64,000 bases of DNA from Alphaproteobacteria bacterium (GCA_021774445.1 JAJFJA010000019.1:177629-241628), one strand, 5' to 3'. Positions 9,407 to 18,994 are shown, counted from the stretch's first letter. Translations and numbers: made by a program. Notes: generated from the sequence alone by a model not told the origin.

Positions 9407-9571
9407 ATGCAGCATGTCTACCTGATTGGTCCCGGTGGGGTCGGCAAGACAACCGTCGGACCCATAGTCGCGAAACGGCTTGGTCGTCGCCCAGGGTTGG
9501 CTATTTCAGGCCCTGATAGAAGCGCAGGGTCGCGGTTGCTTGGGCGGCTATGCCCTCGCCGCGACCGGTAA
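9407..9571 (+). pseudogene. truncated shikimate-kinase-like P-loop protein (5' fragment)
   Basis: A 54-codon frame whose first ~28 residues look like the start of an AroK/shikimate-kinase-type NTPase: a short beta strand, the Walker A loop GPGGVGKTT (residues 8-16), then a helix ending AKRLG. After about residue 28 the similarity stops and the frame runs antisense through the 3' end of ispDF to a TAA. Residues that should follow (the acidic substrate-binding segment) are missing. The break must lie near 9480-9500, just outside the ispDF stop, which fits a deletion that fused a gene start to ispDF flanking DNA. The fragment follows the methyltransferase gene by 67 bases. Confidence 0.6.
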
Positions 9572-10658
9572 AACCAAGCCCTTCAGTGGTCGTCGCTTTG
9601 ACACTGATGCGTCCAACCGGTACGCCGAGCGTGGCGGCGGTGCGTTCGCGCATCGCTTGACGATGGGGAGCCAGTTTCGGGGCCTGACAGATCACGGTAA
9701 GGTCCAGGTGAGCGACCTCGCCGCCGGCGGCCGCGACGCGCTTCGCGGCATCGGCGAGAAAGACCGCGGAGTCCGTGTTGCGCCAGCGCCCGTCCCCGGG
9801 TGGGAAATGCTCACCGATATCGCCGTCGCAGAGGGCGCCGAGGATGGCATCGGTGAGTGCGTGCCAGCCGGCATCGGCGTCCGAATGTCCGCTGAGCCCA
9901 TGGGTGTGGGGAATGGCGACGCCACAAAGTGTCACCTGATCACCGGCACAAAAACGGTGCACGTCAAAGCCGTTGCCGATACGCATTTCGGGATAGCCAA
10001 ACGATTGCTCGGCACGCCGCAGATCATCCATGGTGGTGAGCTTGATATTCACCACATCGCCCTGAACAAGTCTAACCGGCATCCCGGCCGCCGACGCGAC
10101 GGCGGCATCGTCCGTCAACTCCCGGTCGGTGGCGGCTTGGTGGGCCGCGAGGATTTGGCGGTATTCGAAACCCTGCGGGGTCTGGGCGCGCCAGAGGTCG
10201 CCGCGGTCGACGGTGTCCGTCGCGAAACCCCGCCCGTCGCCGCGCTTGATCGTGTCGGTCATCGGCAGCACCGGCGCGGCACCAGGGGTATCTTGTAATG
10301 CGTCGAGTACCCGATCGATAACCTCGGACGGTACACACGGGCGCGCGGCGTCATGGATCAGAACGTGGCGCGGCTCCTGTTCCATCAGACTTTCCAGGCC
10401 AATGCGTCCCGACTGCTGCCGCGAGGCGCCGCCGACCACCGGCGGCAGCAGGGACAAATCACCAACCGCGCGCTGATAGTCGGCGTCGTCGTTCGATCCA
10501 ATAACGACCCGCACGGCGTCGACTCTCGGGTGCCGTATGAATGTGGATACGGTGCGGCGCAATACCGGCTGCCCGGCCAAGAGGCGAAACTGTTTTGGCG
10601 TCTCGCCGCCGAGGCGGCTGCCTGAACCGGCAGCCAGGATCAGGGCAACGGTATCCAT
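9501..10658 (-). CDS. ispDF: bifunctional MEP cytidylyltransferase / MEcPP synthase
   Basis: Two non-consecutive steps of the MEP isoprenoid pathway in one 385-residue protein. Residues 1 to about 225 are IspD, which makes CDP-methylerythritol from MEP and CTP (LILAAGSGSRLGG at 6-18, HDAARPCV about 101-108). Residues about 226-385 are IspF, which cyclises the phosphorylated intermediate to MEcPP (GNGFDVHRF with metal ligands, SGHSDADAGWHAL, and a C-terminal TTTEGLGFTGRGEGIAA). The fusion is common in alphaproteobacteria. The start is four bases after the dxs stop, so it is the last gene of the ispE-dxs-ispDF block. Confidence 0.95.
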   Translation of the reverse strand: MDTVALILAAGSGSRLGGETPKQFRLLAGQPVLRRTVSTFIRHPRVDAVRVVIGSNDDADYQRAVGDLSLLPPVVGGASRQQSGRIGLESLMEQEPRHVLIHDAARPCVPSEVIDRVLDALQDTPGAAPVLPMTDTIKRGDGRGFATDTVDRGDLWRAQTPQGFEYRQILAAHQAATDRELTDDAAVASAAGMPVRLVQGDVVNIKLTTMDDLRRAEQSFGYPEMRIGNGFDVHRFCAGDQVTLCGVAIPHTHGLSGHSDADAGWHALTDAILGALCDGDIGEHFPPGDGRWRNTDSAVFLADAAKRVAAAGGEVAHLDLTVICQAPKLAPHRQAMRERTAATLGVPVGRISVKATTTEGLGFTGRGEGIAAQATATLRFYQGLK

Positions 10659-10662
10659 GATA

Positions 10663-12579
10663 TCAAGCGCGGCTTAGCTGAACCTGATGTTCCAGTCCAA
10701 GCGCCGACAGACAAGTCGCAACAATACCCGCCGAATTCAGACCTGCTTCGGCATATTGAAGCTCCGGCTTGTCCTGGTCTTGAAAGCGATCGGGTAGCGT
10801 GAGCGGGCGGACCTTGAGACCCGCGGTTAGGTCATGGCTGGCCAGATAAGTAAGCACCTGGCTGGCAAAACCGCCGACTGCCCCTTCCTCTACCGTGACA
10901 AGAACCTCATGATCGCGCGCCAAACGACGCAGCAGATCGGTGTCCAAAGGTTTAGCAAAACGCGCGTCGGCAACGGTGGCCGGGTGACCCTGCACCGCAA
11001 GCGCGTCTGCAGCGCGCAAGCATTCACCAAGGCGACCACCAAAAGACAGAATGGCGATATTGCCGCCTTCGCGCAGCACGCGACCCTTGCCGATCTCCAG
11101 GGGCTGCCCGCGGTCGGGCAAGGGGACGCCAATGCCCTCGCCGCGGGGGTAACGGACAGCACTCGGCGCATCGTCAATGACCGCCGCGGTCGCCACCATG
11201 TGCATGAGGTCAGCCTCGTCCCCGGCCGCCATGACAACGAAGCCCGGCAGGCAGGACAGATAGGCCACATCGAAGGCGCCGCAATGGGTCTGGCCATCGG
11301 CGCCGACTAAGCCGGCCCGGTCTATGGCGAAGCGGACTGGCAGTTTTTGAATGGCGACATCATGGACGATCTGATCATAGGCCCGTTGCAGAAAGGTGGA
11401 GTAGATCGCCGCAAAGGGACGATAGCCCTCCGCCGCCAAGCCGGCGGCGAAGGTGACCGCATGTTGCTCGGCGATACCGACGTCAAAGGCGCGCTCGGGA
11501 AAGCGCTCGGCAAACGCGCTGACGCCGGTGCCCTCCGGCATCGCGGCGGTAATTGCGACGATACGCTCGTCCCGCTCCGCCTGTTGAACGAGGCTTCGCG
11601 AGAAGACACTGGTGTAGCTCGGCGCCTTGGCCTGGGACTTGACTTGGGTGCCGGTGATCACATCGAAGCGAGACACGCCGTGGTACTTGTCGTCGGATTT
11701 CTCCGCCGGGGCGTAACCTTTGCCCTTCTGCGTGACGACATGAATCAGTACCGGGCCGGGGCTGGTATCGTCACGAACATTGCGCAAGACAGGCAGTAGA
11801 TGATCGAGATTATGACCATCAATAGGCCCAACGTAATAGAAGCCCAGTTCCTCGAATAACGTGCCGCCACCGGTGACGATGCCGCGGGTGTATTCCTCCG
11901 CCTGCGCCGCGGCCTTCTCGACGCGCTTAGGGAACTTCTGGGCGATGTGTTTGGCCACCGCGCGCAGGGAGCGATACTTGCGGGACGAAATGAGGCGGGA
12001 TAAGTAGGCGCTCATAGCGCCGACCGGCGGGGCAATCGACATATCGTTGTCGTTGAGAATAACGATCAGCCGGCGGTCCATGGAGCCGGCATTGTTCATG
12101 GCTTCATAAGCCATGCCGGCGCTGAGGGCGCCGTCGCCAATTACGGCAATGACATTGTTGCCGTTGCCGGCCAGTTCACCGGCAACCGCCATGCCGAGCC
12201 CGGCCGAGATCGAGGTCGAGCTATGAGCGGCGCCAAAGGGGTCGTATTCACTCTCGCTGCGCTTGGTGAAACCGGAGAGGCCACCGCCCTGCCGCAACGT
12301 CCGGATACGGTCGCGGCGGCCGGTGATAATCTTGTGCGGGTAGGCCTGATGGCCGACGTCCCAGATGAGACGATCCCGCGGCGTGTCAAAGATGTAGTGT
12401 AGGGCGACCGTGAGCTCGACCGCACCAAGGCCGGCGCCGAGATGGCCGCCGGTATGGGACACGGCGTCGACCACCTCCGACCGTAACTCATCGGCAAGTT
12501 GCTTGAGCTGACTATCATCAAGCTGGCGCAGGTCAGCCGGCAGGTTGACCGTGTCCAACAAGGGCGTGCTCGGTTTCAA
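10663..12579 (-). CDS. dxs: 1-deoxy-D-xylulose-5-phosphate synthase
   Basis: Thiamine-diphosphate enzyme that condenses pyruvate and glyceraldehyde 3-phosphate to DXP, the first step of the MEP pathway and a precursor for thiamine and PLP. Length 638 fits. The ThDP-binding motif [18 protein letters not shown] lies at about residues 147-164; the [14 protein letters not shown] segment and the catalytic-glutamate region [14 protein letters not shown] mark the family. Translation starts at a TTG preceded by GGAGATAGG, a strong ribosome binding site that decides the start. It lies 108 bases downstream of ispE and 4 bases upstream of ispDF. Confidence 0.96.
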   Translation of the reverse strand: MKPSTPLLDTVNLPADLRQLDDSQLKQLADELRSEVVDAVSHTGGHLGAGLGAVELTVALHYIFDTPRDRLIWDVGHQAYPHKIITGRRDRIRTLRQGGGLSGFTKRSESEYDPFGAAHSSTSISAGLGMAVAGELAGNGNNVIAVIGDGALSAGMAYEAMNNAGSMDRRLIVILNDNDMSIAPPVGAMSAYLSRLISSRKYRSLRAVAKHIAQKFPKRVEKAAAQAEEYTRGIVTGGGTLFEELGFYYVGPIDGHNLDHLLPVLRNVRDDTSPGPVLIHVVTQKGKGYAPAEKSDDKYHGVSRFDVITGTQVKSQAKAPSYTSVFSRSLVQQAERDERIVAITAAMPEGTGVSAFAERFPERAFDVGIAEQHAVTFAAGLAAEGYRPFAAIYSTFLQRAYDQIVHDVAIQKLPVRFAIDRAGLVGADGQTHCGAFDVAYLSCLPGFVVMAAGDEADLMHMVATAAVIDDAPSAVRYPRGEGIGVPLPDRGQPLEIGKGRVLREGGNIAILSFGGRLGECLRAADALAVQGHPATVADARFAKPLDTDLLRRLARDHEVLVTVEEGAVGGFASQVLTYLASHDLTAGLKVRPLTLPDRFQDQDKPELQYAEAGLNSAGIVATCLSALGLEHQVQLSRA

Positions 12580-12687
12580 GACCTATCTCCGGTTGTTGGC
12601 GTTCTTATTTTCGTCGCCCAGGAGTACTGCTGGCGAAAATCGAACCTTTGACCCAGAAAAGCAATAGCTGGGGGCCGATTTATGGTG

Positions 12688-13590
12688 CTATTGCGACATT
12701 GCAATGGTTTCCGTCACACCCCGCCACCAGGGCGAGCCACCTAAGGCCCGCGCGGCAACCATGGCGGCCTGCCGATGATCGAACAAGCCAAAGCAGGTGG
12801 CGCCGCTGCCGCACAGCCTGGCGAGCCGGCAACCGGGCAAGGATTTAAGCGCCGACAACACTTCCAGGATCTCCGGACAGCAGCGGCTGGCCGCCGGTGT
12901 CAGGTCGTTGGCACGGACCGACAGGAGGTTGACCAAGGCCGGTACGTCCGCCGGCGACTCATCGAAACGCGCGGGCGCGGAGAAGGCTTCAGACCTGGCC
13001 CGAAAGACCGCCGGGGTGGACAGGGGTACGCCGGGATTAACAAGCAGAAGCCCAAGATCGGGCAACGGCGGTGCCGGCGCCAATTGTTCCCCAATGCCGC
13101 CGACAAAGGCCGGTCGACCGGCGAGGCACATGGGGACGTCGGCGCCAAGTCGGAGAGCCAGGTCCGGTAAGTCGACACTACCGGGTGGAATACCCCAGAG
13201 TGCGGATAGGGCGCGCAACGTTGCGGCGGCGTCGGCTGAACCGCCGGCGAGGCCGGCAGCCACAGGTAGGTTTTTCGTCAAATGGATTGCTGCACGGGCG
13301 GGACGGCCAGATGCTTCCGCGAGCACCGAGGCCGCGCGTAGGACCAGGTTGTCCCCAGAATCGGGATCGAGATCACGCGCGAATGGGCCATCGATCCTTA
13401 GTGTCAGTTCATCGCCAGGACGGACTGTGACCGCATCGCCGAGGGCCGTGAAGACGACCAGACCGTCCAGCAAATGCATGCCGTCTTCGCGGCGACCCAC
13501 GACATGCAAATAGAGGTTAATTTTGGCCGGCGCCGCGAGCGTGATGGCACGTTCCCGACCGCCGTTCACCGCAGCCGTTCTTCCGCCCAT
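12688..13590 (-). CDS. ispE: 4-diphosphocytidyl-2-C-methyl-D-erythritol kinase
   Basis: GHMP-family kinase that phosphorylates the 2-hydroxyl of CDP-methylerythritol using ATP, the step between IspD and IspF. The N-terminal PAKINLYLHVVGRR and the GHMP ATP-loop LPVAAGLAGGSADAAATL (about residues 107-124) are clear; length 300 is normal. Two starts are possible: ATG 13590, inside the amidase gene, or GTG 13569, which overlaps the amidase stop as GTGA and would give tight coupling. Conserved sequence begins about residue 20, so both fit. With dxs and ispDF it gives four MEP-pathway activities in one block. Confidence 0.93.
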   Translation of the reverse strand: MGGRTAAVNGGRERAITLAAPAKINLYLHVVGRREDGMHLLDGLVVFTALGDAVTVRPGDELTLRIDGPFARDLDPDSGDNLVLRAASVLAEASGRPARAAIHLTKNLPVAAGLAGGSADAAATLRALSALWGIPPGSVDLPDLALRLGADVPMCLAGRPAFVGGIGEQLAPAPPLPDLGLLLVNPGVPLSTPAVFRARSEAFSAPARFDESPADVPALVNLLSVRANDLTPAASRCCPEILEVLSALKSLPGCRLARLCGSGATCFGLFDHRQAAMVAARALGGSPWWRGVTETIAMSQ

Positions 13591-14843
13591 TGACCCCAGC
13601 GCAGCAGATCAAGGTCGCCGCCGAACCGGCCGATGAGCTGTATTCCCACAGGCAAGCCCTGTTGCCCGGTATGCCCGGGCAGGCTCAGGGCCGGGACGCC
13701 AAGCAAGGTCCAGGTGCGGTTGAATTTCGGATCGCCGGTGGCCGCGAGTCCGGCCGGTGCTTCGCCGGGAGCGCTTGGGGTCAGCAGGATATCGACATCC
13801 TGCATGAGTTCGGCGAAGGCGTGACGACCGGCGCGGCCGTGATTACGGGCGGCCTCATACTCGGCCTCCGTAACCGCTAGACCCTCATCACAGTTCGCGC
13901 ACAACACGTCGCTAATTTCATTGCGGTGGTCGATACGCTCATAAGCCAGCGCCCGTGCGACCTCGTAGTTCATCAATCTTTGCTGGGACGCGTTGTAATC
14001 ATCAAACAGCGGCGGCAGGTCGAGATCCTCGACTTGCGCTCCAGCCGCGGCGAACCTCTCTGCGGCAGCCGCCAGCGCCTGCTGGCTGGATGGCTCGGCC
14101 TCGTTCCATTGGGCGGTCCGACACACGCCTATCCTCGGGGCGTGGCTGGAACTGTCGCCCAATCCTTGCTCTTCACCCAGCAGCGCGCTGCGCATGAGGG
14201 CAATATCAGGCACCGAGCGCGCAAACCAACCCAGCGTATCGAGGGAGTGCGCGAGGGTTTTGATGCCGGCCAAACAATGCTTGCCGCGGCTTGCCTTGAA
14301 ACCGACGACACCACAATAAGAAGCCGGGCGGATAACCGAGCCGGCGGTTTGAGAGCCGAACGCCAGCGGCACCATCCGCGCGGCAACCGCCGCGGCCGAA
14401 CCACTTGAGGAGCCGCCGGGGGTGTGGGCTATGTTGTGCGGGTTGGCCGTGGCGCCGGGGGCGAAATAAGCAAACTCAGTCGAGACCGTCTTACCAAGCG
14501 GCACGCCACCGGCCGCGCGCACCAGACTGACACAGGACGCATCCCAAGGCGGACGGTGACCCTGGTAGAGGGTCGAGCCGTATGCCGTGGGCATGTCGGC
14601 GGTATCGATGATGTCCTTCACACCAACCGGAATGCCCTGAAGCAATCCCGGCGCGGGACCGGCGTCCGAGGCGCGCGCCCGGGTCAGCGCTTCGTCGCCA
14701 GCCAGGTGGATCCAGGCGTGAATACTGCCTTCGAGGTCGGCGATGCGCGCGAGGCAGCTTTGGGTGACGGCCTCGGCCGTGGTCTCGCCGGCAGCCAATT
14801 TGGCCCGTAACGCGGTCGCCGTCAGTTCGTGAAGCTGCATCAT
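13566..14843 (-). CDS. amidase signature family hydrolase
   Basis: Amide hydrolase of the GatA/AtzF-type amidase signature family, 425 residues. The Ser-cisSer-Lys triad is visible: Lys76 in PVGVKDIID, the glycine-serine loop GGSSSGSAAAVAA (143-155) with the cis-serine, and the nucleophile in FGSQTAGSVIRPA at about Ser169. The start has a strong GGGGAGGG site. It is shorter than GatA (about 480) and no gatB or gatC is adjacent, so tRNA amidation is unlikely. It overlaps ispE at its 3' end, which places it first in the isoprenoid operon without an obvious metabolic link. Substrate unknown. Confidence 0.85.
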   Translation of the reverse strand: MMQLHELTATALRAKLAAGETTAEAVTQSCLARIADLEGSIHAWIHLAGDEALTRARASDAGPAPGLLQGIPVGVKDIIDTADMPTAYGSTLYQGHRPPWDASCVSLVRAAGGVPLGKTVSTEFAYFAPGATANPHNIAHTPGGSSSGSAAAVAARMVPLAFGSQTAGSVIRPASYCGVVGFKASRGKHCLAGIKTLAHSLDTLGWFARSVPDIALMRSALLGEEQGLGDSSSHAPRIGVCRTAQWNEAEPSSQQALAAAAERFAAAGAQVEDLDLPPLFDDYNASQQRLMNYEVARALAYERIDHRNEISDVLCANCDEGLAVTEAEYEAARNHGRAGRHAFAELMQDVDILLTPSAPGEAPAGLAATGDPKFNRTWTLLGVPALSLPGHTGQQGLPVGIQLIGRFGGDLDLLRWGQWAEERLR

Positions 14844-14986
14844 CGTACCCTCCCCTGGTGGGGATACTGCACCGCGGAGGTCTGATCGGACAAGTGGGGT
14901 TGGATCGGCCCTGATCTTGCGCCGAAAGCACGCTGATCATCAAAAGGCCGGACCGTCTGACCGGCCTGCTCGGCGCCCGCAAACTC

Positions 14987-16057
14987 CTAGATCGAGTGGC
15001 GCCGGTCCGGATGAACCGATTTGTCCAGGATGTGCTGTTCGCGGCCGATGACATGGTCGGTCTTGCCGACTATGAGCGGATCGGGGCCGCGTACGACCTG
15101 CCGATCCTGGTCGGGATAAGCCAGCGACGACAGAAAATGTTGCATGCAGTTGAGACGTGCGCGCCTCTTGTCGTCCGATTTCACAACGACCCATGGCGCA
15201 TCGGCCGTGTCGGTATAGAAGAACATCGCCTCCTTTGCCTCAGTATAGTCATCCCACTTATCGAGCGACGCGAGGTCGATAGGCGATAATTTCCAGCGCT
15301 TGAGCGGATCCTTTTCCCGCGACTTGAAGCGCCGGCGCTGCTCCTGTTTGGTGACGGAAAAATAGTATTTGAACAAGTGGATGCCGCTGCGGACGAGCAT
15401 GCGTTCCAGCTCAGGGCATTGGCGCATGAATTCGAGGTATTCGTTTGGCGAACAAAAGCCCATGACCCGCTCAACGCCGGCGCGGTTGTACCATGACCGG
15501 TCGAACATCACGATCTCGCCGGCCGCCGGTAAGTGCTGAATGTAGCGCTGGAAGAACCACTGGCTGCGCTCGCGTTCTCCCGGCTTGGAGAGCGCGACGA
15601 CGCGAGCGCCACGTGGATTGAGATGCTCCATGAAGCGCTTGATGGTACCACCCTTGCCGGCCGCGTCGCGTCCCTCAAAGAGGAGGATGACTCGCTCGCC
15701 CCGGGTTTGAACCCAGTTTTGCAGCTTCAGCAGTTCGACCTGCAGCTCAGCCTTGTGGTCCTCATAGAGCTGGCGCTTGATTTTCGTCTTGTAGGGGTAA
15801 GCGCCGGTCTCGAAGGCCCGTCGGACGGTTTCAGGGTCATGACGCATCTCCGCCAGGGCGTGAAGCACGCTCCCCGTTTTCGATACCATGCTTGAAGCTT
15901 GCGGCTGTATTGACTTGGCGGCCTTCTTCGCTTTGCCCGGTTTCGGCATTTTTGCTGCTTTGTACGAACTGGATTTCGGGGCGGTTCGGCCGGCCGAAGG
16001 ACGCGCAGGGAGTACGGACCCAGCCGGATTGGCGTGCGAGTTTCCCGTGCGGGCCAT
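14987..16057 (-). CDS. ppk2: polyphosphate kinase 2 family protein
   Basis: PPK2 enzymes transfer phosphate between polyphosphate and nucleotides. The catalytic domain shows Walker A FEGRDAAGKGGT (about 127-138), the lid region SKPGERERSQWFFQRY and Walker B MFDRSWYNRAGVERVMGF. The first ~60 residues are basic and low in complexity (Lys, Ala, Ser, Pro), an extension outside the family core that may bind polyphosphate or be disordered. ATG 16057 has GGAG seven bases upstream; the frame also opens at a TTG at 16069, which is less likely. A perfect FNR/FixK box lies upstream (16116-16129), so low-oxygen control is probable. Confidence 0.92.
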   Translation of the reverse strand: MARTGNSHANPAGSVLPARPSAGRTAPKSSSYKAAKMPKPGKAKKAAKSIQPQASSMVSKTGSVLHALAEMRHDPETVRRAFETGAYPYKTKIKRQLYEDHKAELQVELLKLQNWVQTRGERVILLFEGRDAAGKGGTIKRFMEHLNPRGARVVALSKPGERERSQWFFQRYIQHLPAAGEIVMFDRSWYNRAGVERVMGFCSPNEYLEFMRQCPELERMLVRSGIHLFKYYFSVTKQEQRRRFKSREKDPLKRWKLSPIDLASLDKWDDYTEAKEAMFFYTDTADAPWVVVKSDDKRRARLNCMQHFLSSLAYPDQDRQVVRGPDPLIVGKTDHVIGREQHILDKSVHPDRRHSI

Positions 16058-16115
16058 TTCATTCTCCAAGCGTTCGCCGACTCTTTAACTTTATGTGGAA
16101 GCATCGGCCTTTGCA

Positions 16116-16129
16116 TTGATCAAGATCAA
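16116..16129. promoter_or_regulatory. FNR/FixK-type box upstream of ppk2
   Basis: TTGATCAAGATCAA matches the TTGAT-N4-ATCAA consensus of FNR/FixK/Anr regulators at all ten defined bases. It is centred near 16122.5. On the minus strand a CATAAA -10-like hexamer lies about 30 bases downstream (16090-16095). This would put a start near 16082 and the box near -41, the class II activator position, just before ppk2. The box is about 116 bases upstream of the divergent histidine kinase, so it could also affect that gene. Confidence 0.72.
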
Positions 16130-16245
16130 CGTCAGGCGGCCATTTCGGGTGAAGGGCACCCGATAGGCGTTCGTGCTCTGTAGCAGCAACACTTAGTAAT
16201 CTCACGTTAATATGAAGTTCGTATTTTTATGCCCATGGGCACCGA

Positions 16246-17742
16246 ATGGCTATAACCTCAAAGACGATTTCCAACAGGCTATGGACGATTTGCGTCCTGC
16301 TCGTCGGCGTCATTTTCATCGTCGGTCCGCTGGTTCCGTTGGGTATCGCAACCGGCGTGCCCTATATGACTGTCGTCGCGCTGACCGCGCGCCTGCCGGG
16401 TCGGCGTTCGACGACGCTCTTCGCCATTATTTGCTCGGTCCTGACGTTCCGCGGGTTCCTCCCCTGGCCGGCAAGCGAACAGCTCTGGCAAGTAACCGCC
16501 AACGAGGCGCTCGCGCTTTTGGCGATTTGGGTAACCGCGGCGCTCGTGAGCGGCGGCAACAAGACCGAGGCGGCATTAGAGGACGAGCGGACCCTGTTGC
16601 GAACATTGATGGATGTCTGGCCAGACATGGTGTTCGTCAAGGACAGGGCGAGCCGGTTTATCGCCGCGAACGAGAAGACGGCCGGAGTCATGGGTGCCCG
16701 CTCCACCGAGGAAATGATCGGGCGGACAGACCATGATTATCACGCCCCGGAACTGGCCGATGAATTCGTTGCCTACGAACGCCAAATAATCAAATGCGGA
16801 AAACCGGTAATGGGGCGTGAGGAGGCTGTCATCGGTCCCGACGGCGAGACAGTCTGGCTTTCGTCCACCAAGGTGCCACTGATCCGGGACGGGGAGGTGG
16901 TCGGGCTAATCGGCATCAACCGCGACATCACGCCTCGGAAGCAGGGAGAGCAAGCCTTAAGCGCAGCCAAGGAACAGGCCGAGTTGGCGAACCGGGCCAA
17001 GTCGGAATTCCTGGCCAATATGAGCCACGAGTTGCGCACGCCACTGAATGCGATTATCGGCTTCTCGGAGATCATCGCCCAGCAGACCTTCGGCCCGGTG
17101 AGCAACGACAAATACCAAGGCTATGGCCAAGACATCTGTGATGCCGGACGGCACTTGCTCGACCTGATCAACGATATTCTCGATTTGTCCAAGGTCGAGT
17201 CAGGTGTGGACGAGTTGCACGCGGACGTGTTGGCGGTCGAAGAGGTCGCAGATTCCGTGATCAGACTGCTCAACGGCCGGGCGGAGGACGCCGGCGTTGC
17301 TCTGACCATGGAGACGGTCAGCGATGTTCCGGCGATGTGCGCCGATAGCCGAAAACTGAAGCAGATCCTGGCAAATTTGCTGTCAAACGCGGTCAAGTTC
17401 ACGGATCGTGGCGGTCAGGTCGTGCTAAGGATCTCATGCTCGCCGGACAGTGGCCACGTATTTCAGGTTTGCGATACAGGCATCGGCATGGCGCGGGAGG
17501 AGATCCCGAAGGCGCTGTCCCTGTTCGGCCAGGTGGATGGCCAACTCAATCGGAAGCAAGAGGGAACGGGCCTCGGTCTGCCGTTAACGAAATCCCTGGT
17601 TGAGATGCACGGCGGCTCACTGGATTTTGAGAGTGAGCTGGGATCGGGTACCACTGTTACCGTGCGGTTCCCCCCCGAGCGGATCCTCCAGGATGCACAC
17701 CCTAAGAAAAGCCACCCGGAAGACGGGCGCGCGGTAAGCTGA
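16246..17742 (+). CDS. membrane PAS-domain sensor histidine kinase
   Basis: Signal-transducing histidine kinase of 498 residues. Three hydrophobic stretches (about 13-35, 55-72 and 85-103) anchor it in the inner membrane. A PAS/PAC sensor follows (about 115-235, ending GLIGINRDITPRK). HisKA has the H-box FLANMSHELRTPLNAI with the phosphoacceptor His261. The HATPase domain has the N-box (ILANLLSNAVKF), the G1 box (VCDTGIGM) and the G2 box (EGTGLGLPL). No receiver domain or adjacent response regulator is present, so it is an orphan kinase. It is convergent with the diguanylate cyclase gene, 14 bases apart. Signal and partner are unknown. Confidence 0.9.
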   Translation: MAITSKTISNRLWTICVLLVGVIFIVGPLVPLGIATGVPYMTVVALTARLPGRRSTTLFAIICSVLTFRGFLPWPASEQLWQVTANEALALLAIWVTAALVSGGNKTEAALEDERTLLRTLMDVWPDMVFVKDRASRFIAANEKTAGVMGARSTEEMIGRTDHDYHAPELADEFVAYERQIIKCGKPVMGREEAVIGPDGETVWLSSTKVPLIRDGEVVGLIGINRDITPRKQGEQALSAAKEQAELANRAKSEFLANMSHELRTPLNAIIGFSEIIAQQTFGPVSNDKYQGYGQDICDAGRHLLDLINDILDLSKVESGVDELHADVLAVEEVADSVIRLLNGRAEDAGVALTMETVSDVPAMCADSRKLKQILANLLSNAVKFTDRGGQVVLRISCSPDSGHVFQVCDTGIGMAREEIPKALSLFGQVDGQLNRKQEGTGLGLPLTKSLVEMHGGSLDFESELGSGTTVTVRFPPERILQDAHPKKSHPEDGRAVS

Positions 17743-17756
17743 GCCGGCCTAAATGG

Positions 17757-18845
17757 TTAAGCAGCCGGAATAGCTTGGATCGGCTGCTGTTGCTGCTCGG
17801 CTGGTGAGTCGGAAGAAATCACCGTGTTTCTTCCCGCCGCTTTTGCCTGGTAAAGCGCCTGGTCGGCCCGCTTCAGGCAAGCGGCCAAGTCGGCGTCGCG
17901 GTCGTCGATGGTGGAGATACCAATACTGACCGTGATAGCAACGCCGCTATCACCAGCCTGAAACGTGCTTCCGGATGCCTCCGCGCGTATCCGTTCCGCC
18001 ACCCGAGCTGCTTCGTCCGAAGTGGTCTCAGGCAATATTACCAAGAACTCTTCGCCGCCGAAGCGACCAAAGCAGTCCTGTTCGCGCAGCAACTTGCGAG
18101 CAAGCTCGGCGAACGCTATCAGGACGCTGTCTCCGCCAGCATGACCATATTGATCGTTGATCAATTTGAACTTGTCGATGTCGATCATCATGAAAGAGAT
18201 CGGCCTTGTGTAGCGCCTGCTTCGGTTGAATTCTTTCTCGCTGACCTCTGCGAGGTAGCGGCGGTTATAAACACCGGTGAGCGGGTCTATCCAAGCCAGT
18301 CGCTTCAGTTCGACCTGTTCGCGCTGATTTTCTTCGAGTTCTTCAAATGCCTGAAGACCATACAAACGGAGCTCGAGCTCATCCACAACAAGCGATGCCA
18401 AGTCCTTGAGAACGGCTTGCTGCTGCTCAGTCAAATCCCTGGGTTCGCGGTCAATGACGCAGAGCGTGCCCAAGTTATAGCCGTCGTGGGTCCGCAACGG
18501 CGCGCCGGCGTAGAACCGGATATTGGGATTTTCGGTAACCAGCGGATTCTCGGCGAATCTCGGATCCGCGAGCGCGTCCGAAACGATCATGACGTCATCT
18601 TGTTGGATAGCGTGCGCGCAAAAGGCGATCTCGCGCGGCGTGGCGCTCACGTCCAGACCCTGCCTGGACTTGAACCATTGTCGGTGCTCGTCGATAAGGG
18701 AGACAAGGGCGATCGGGACATCAAAATAGCCGCTCGCCAGGCGAGTAATACGATCGAACGAGGCTTCTGACGGCGTGTCGAGGACATCGTAACGGCGCAG
18801 CGCGCCGACACGCTTGGTCTCTCGCGAAAAGGCCGATTTGCTCAT
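17757..18845 (-). CDS. GAF-GGDEF diguanylate cyclase
   Basis: Makes cyclic di-GMP from two GTP. The 362 residues consist of a GAF sensor (about 25-155), a short Glu-rich coiled linker (about 160-182) and a GGDEF domain (about 183-345). The active-site loop is RFGGEEFLVILPE with GGEEF at 263-267, and an RxxD inhibitory site (REQD, 254-257) sits five residues upstream, so product inhibition is expected. The C-terminus is Gln/Pro-rich. It is preceded by a CtrA-like box. No transmembrane segment is seen, so it acts in the cytosol. Confidence 0.92.
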   Translation of the reverse strand: MSKSAFSRETKRVGALRRYDVLDTPSEASFDRITRLASGYFDVPIALVSLIDEHRQWFKSRQGLDVSATPREIAFCAHAIQQDDVMIVSDALADPRFAENPLVTENPNIRFYAGAPLRTHDGYNLGTLCVIDREPRDLTEQQQAVLKDLASLVVDELELRLYGLQAFEELEENQREQVELKRLAWIDPLTGVYNRRYLAEVSEKEFNRSRRYTRPISFMMIDIDKFKLINDQYGHAGGDSVLIAFAELARKLLREQDCFGRFGGEEFLVILPETTSDEAARVAERIRAEASGSTFQAGDSGVAITVSIGISTIDDRDADLAACLKRADQALYQAKAAGRNTVISSDSPAEQQQQPIQAIPAA

Positions 18846-18911
18846 AGGAGCCTATCCCTCATAGAACCAACGCGGTTGCGCCTCCAATCGAATGATCCTA
18901 CGCGGCATTTG

Positions 18912-18927
18912 TTAGGCACTCGTTAAC
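18912..18927. promoter_or_regulatory. CtrA-like box upstream of the diguanylate cyclase
   Basis: TTAG-N7-TTAAC differs from the alphaproteobacterial CtrA consensus TTAA-N7-TTAAC at one base. It lies about 70 bases before the diguanylate cyclase start. CtrA often controls motility and c-di-GMP genes, which gives the match some context. A single near-match of this kind also occurs by chance, so confidence is low. Confidence 0.35.
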
Positions 18928-18994
18928 TTTGATTTCAGCCGGTGCCGGGGCGCCGTGTCCGCCAGCAGCCGGACCTGGCACCCAGTCGGTTCCG

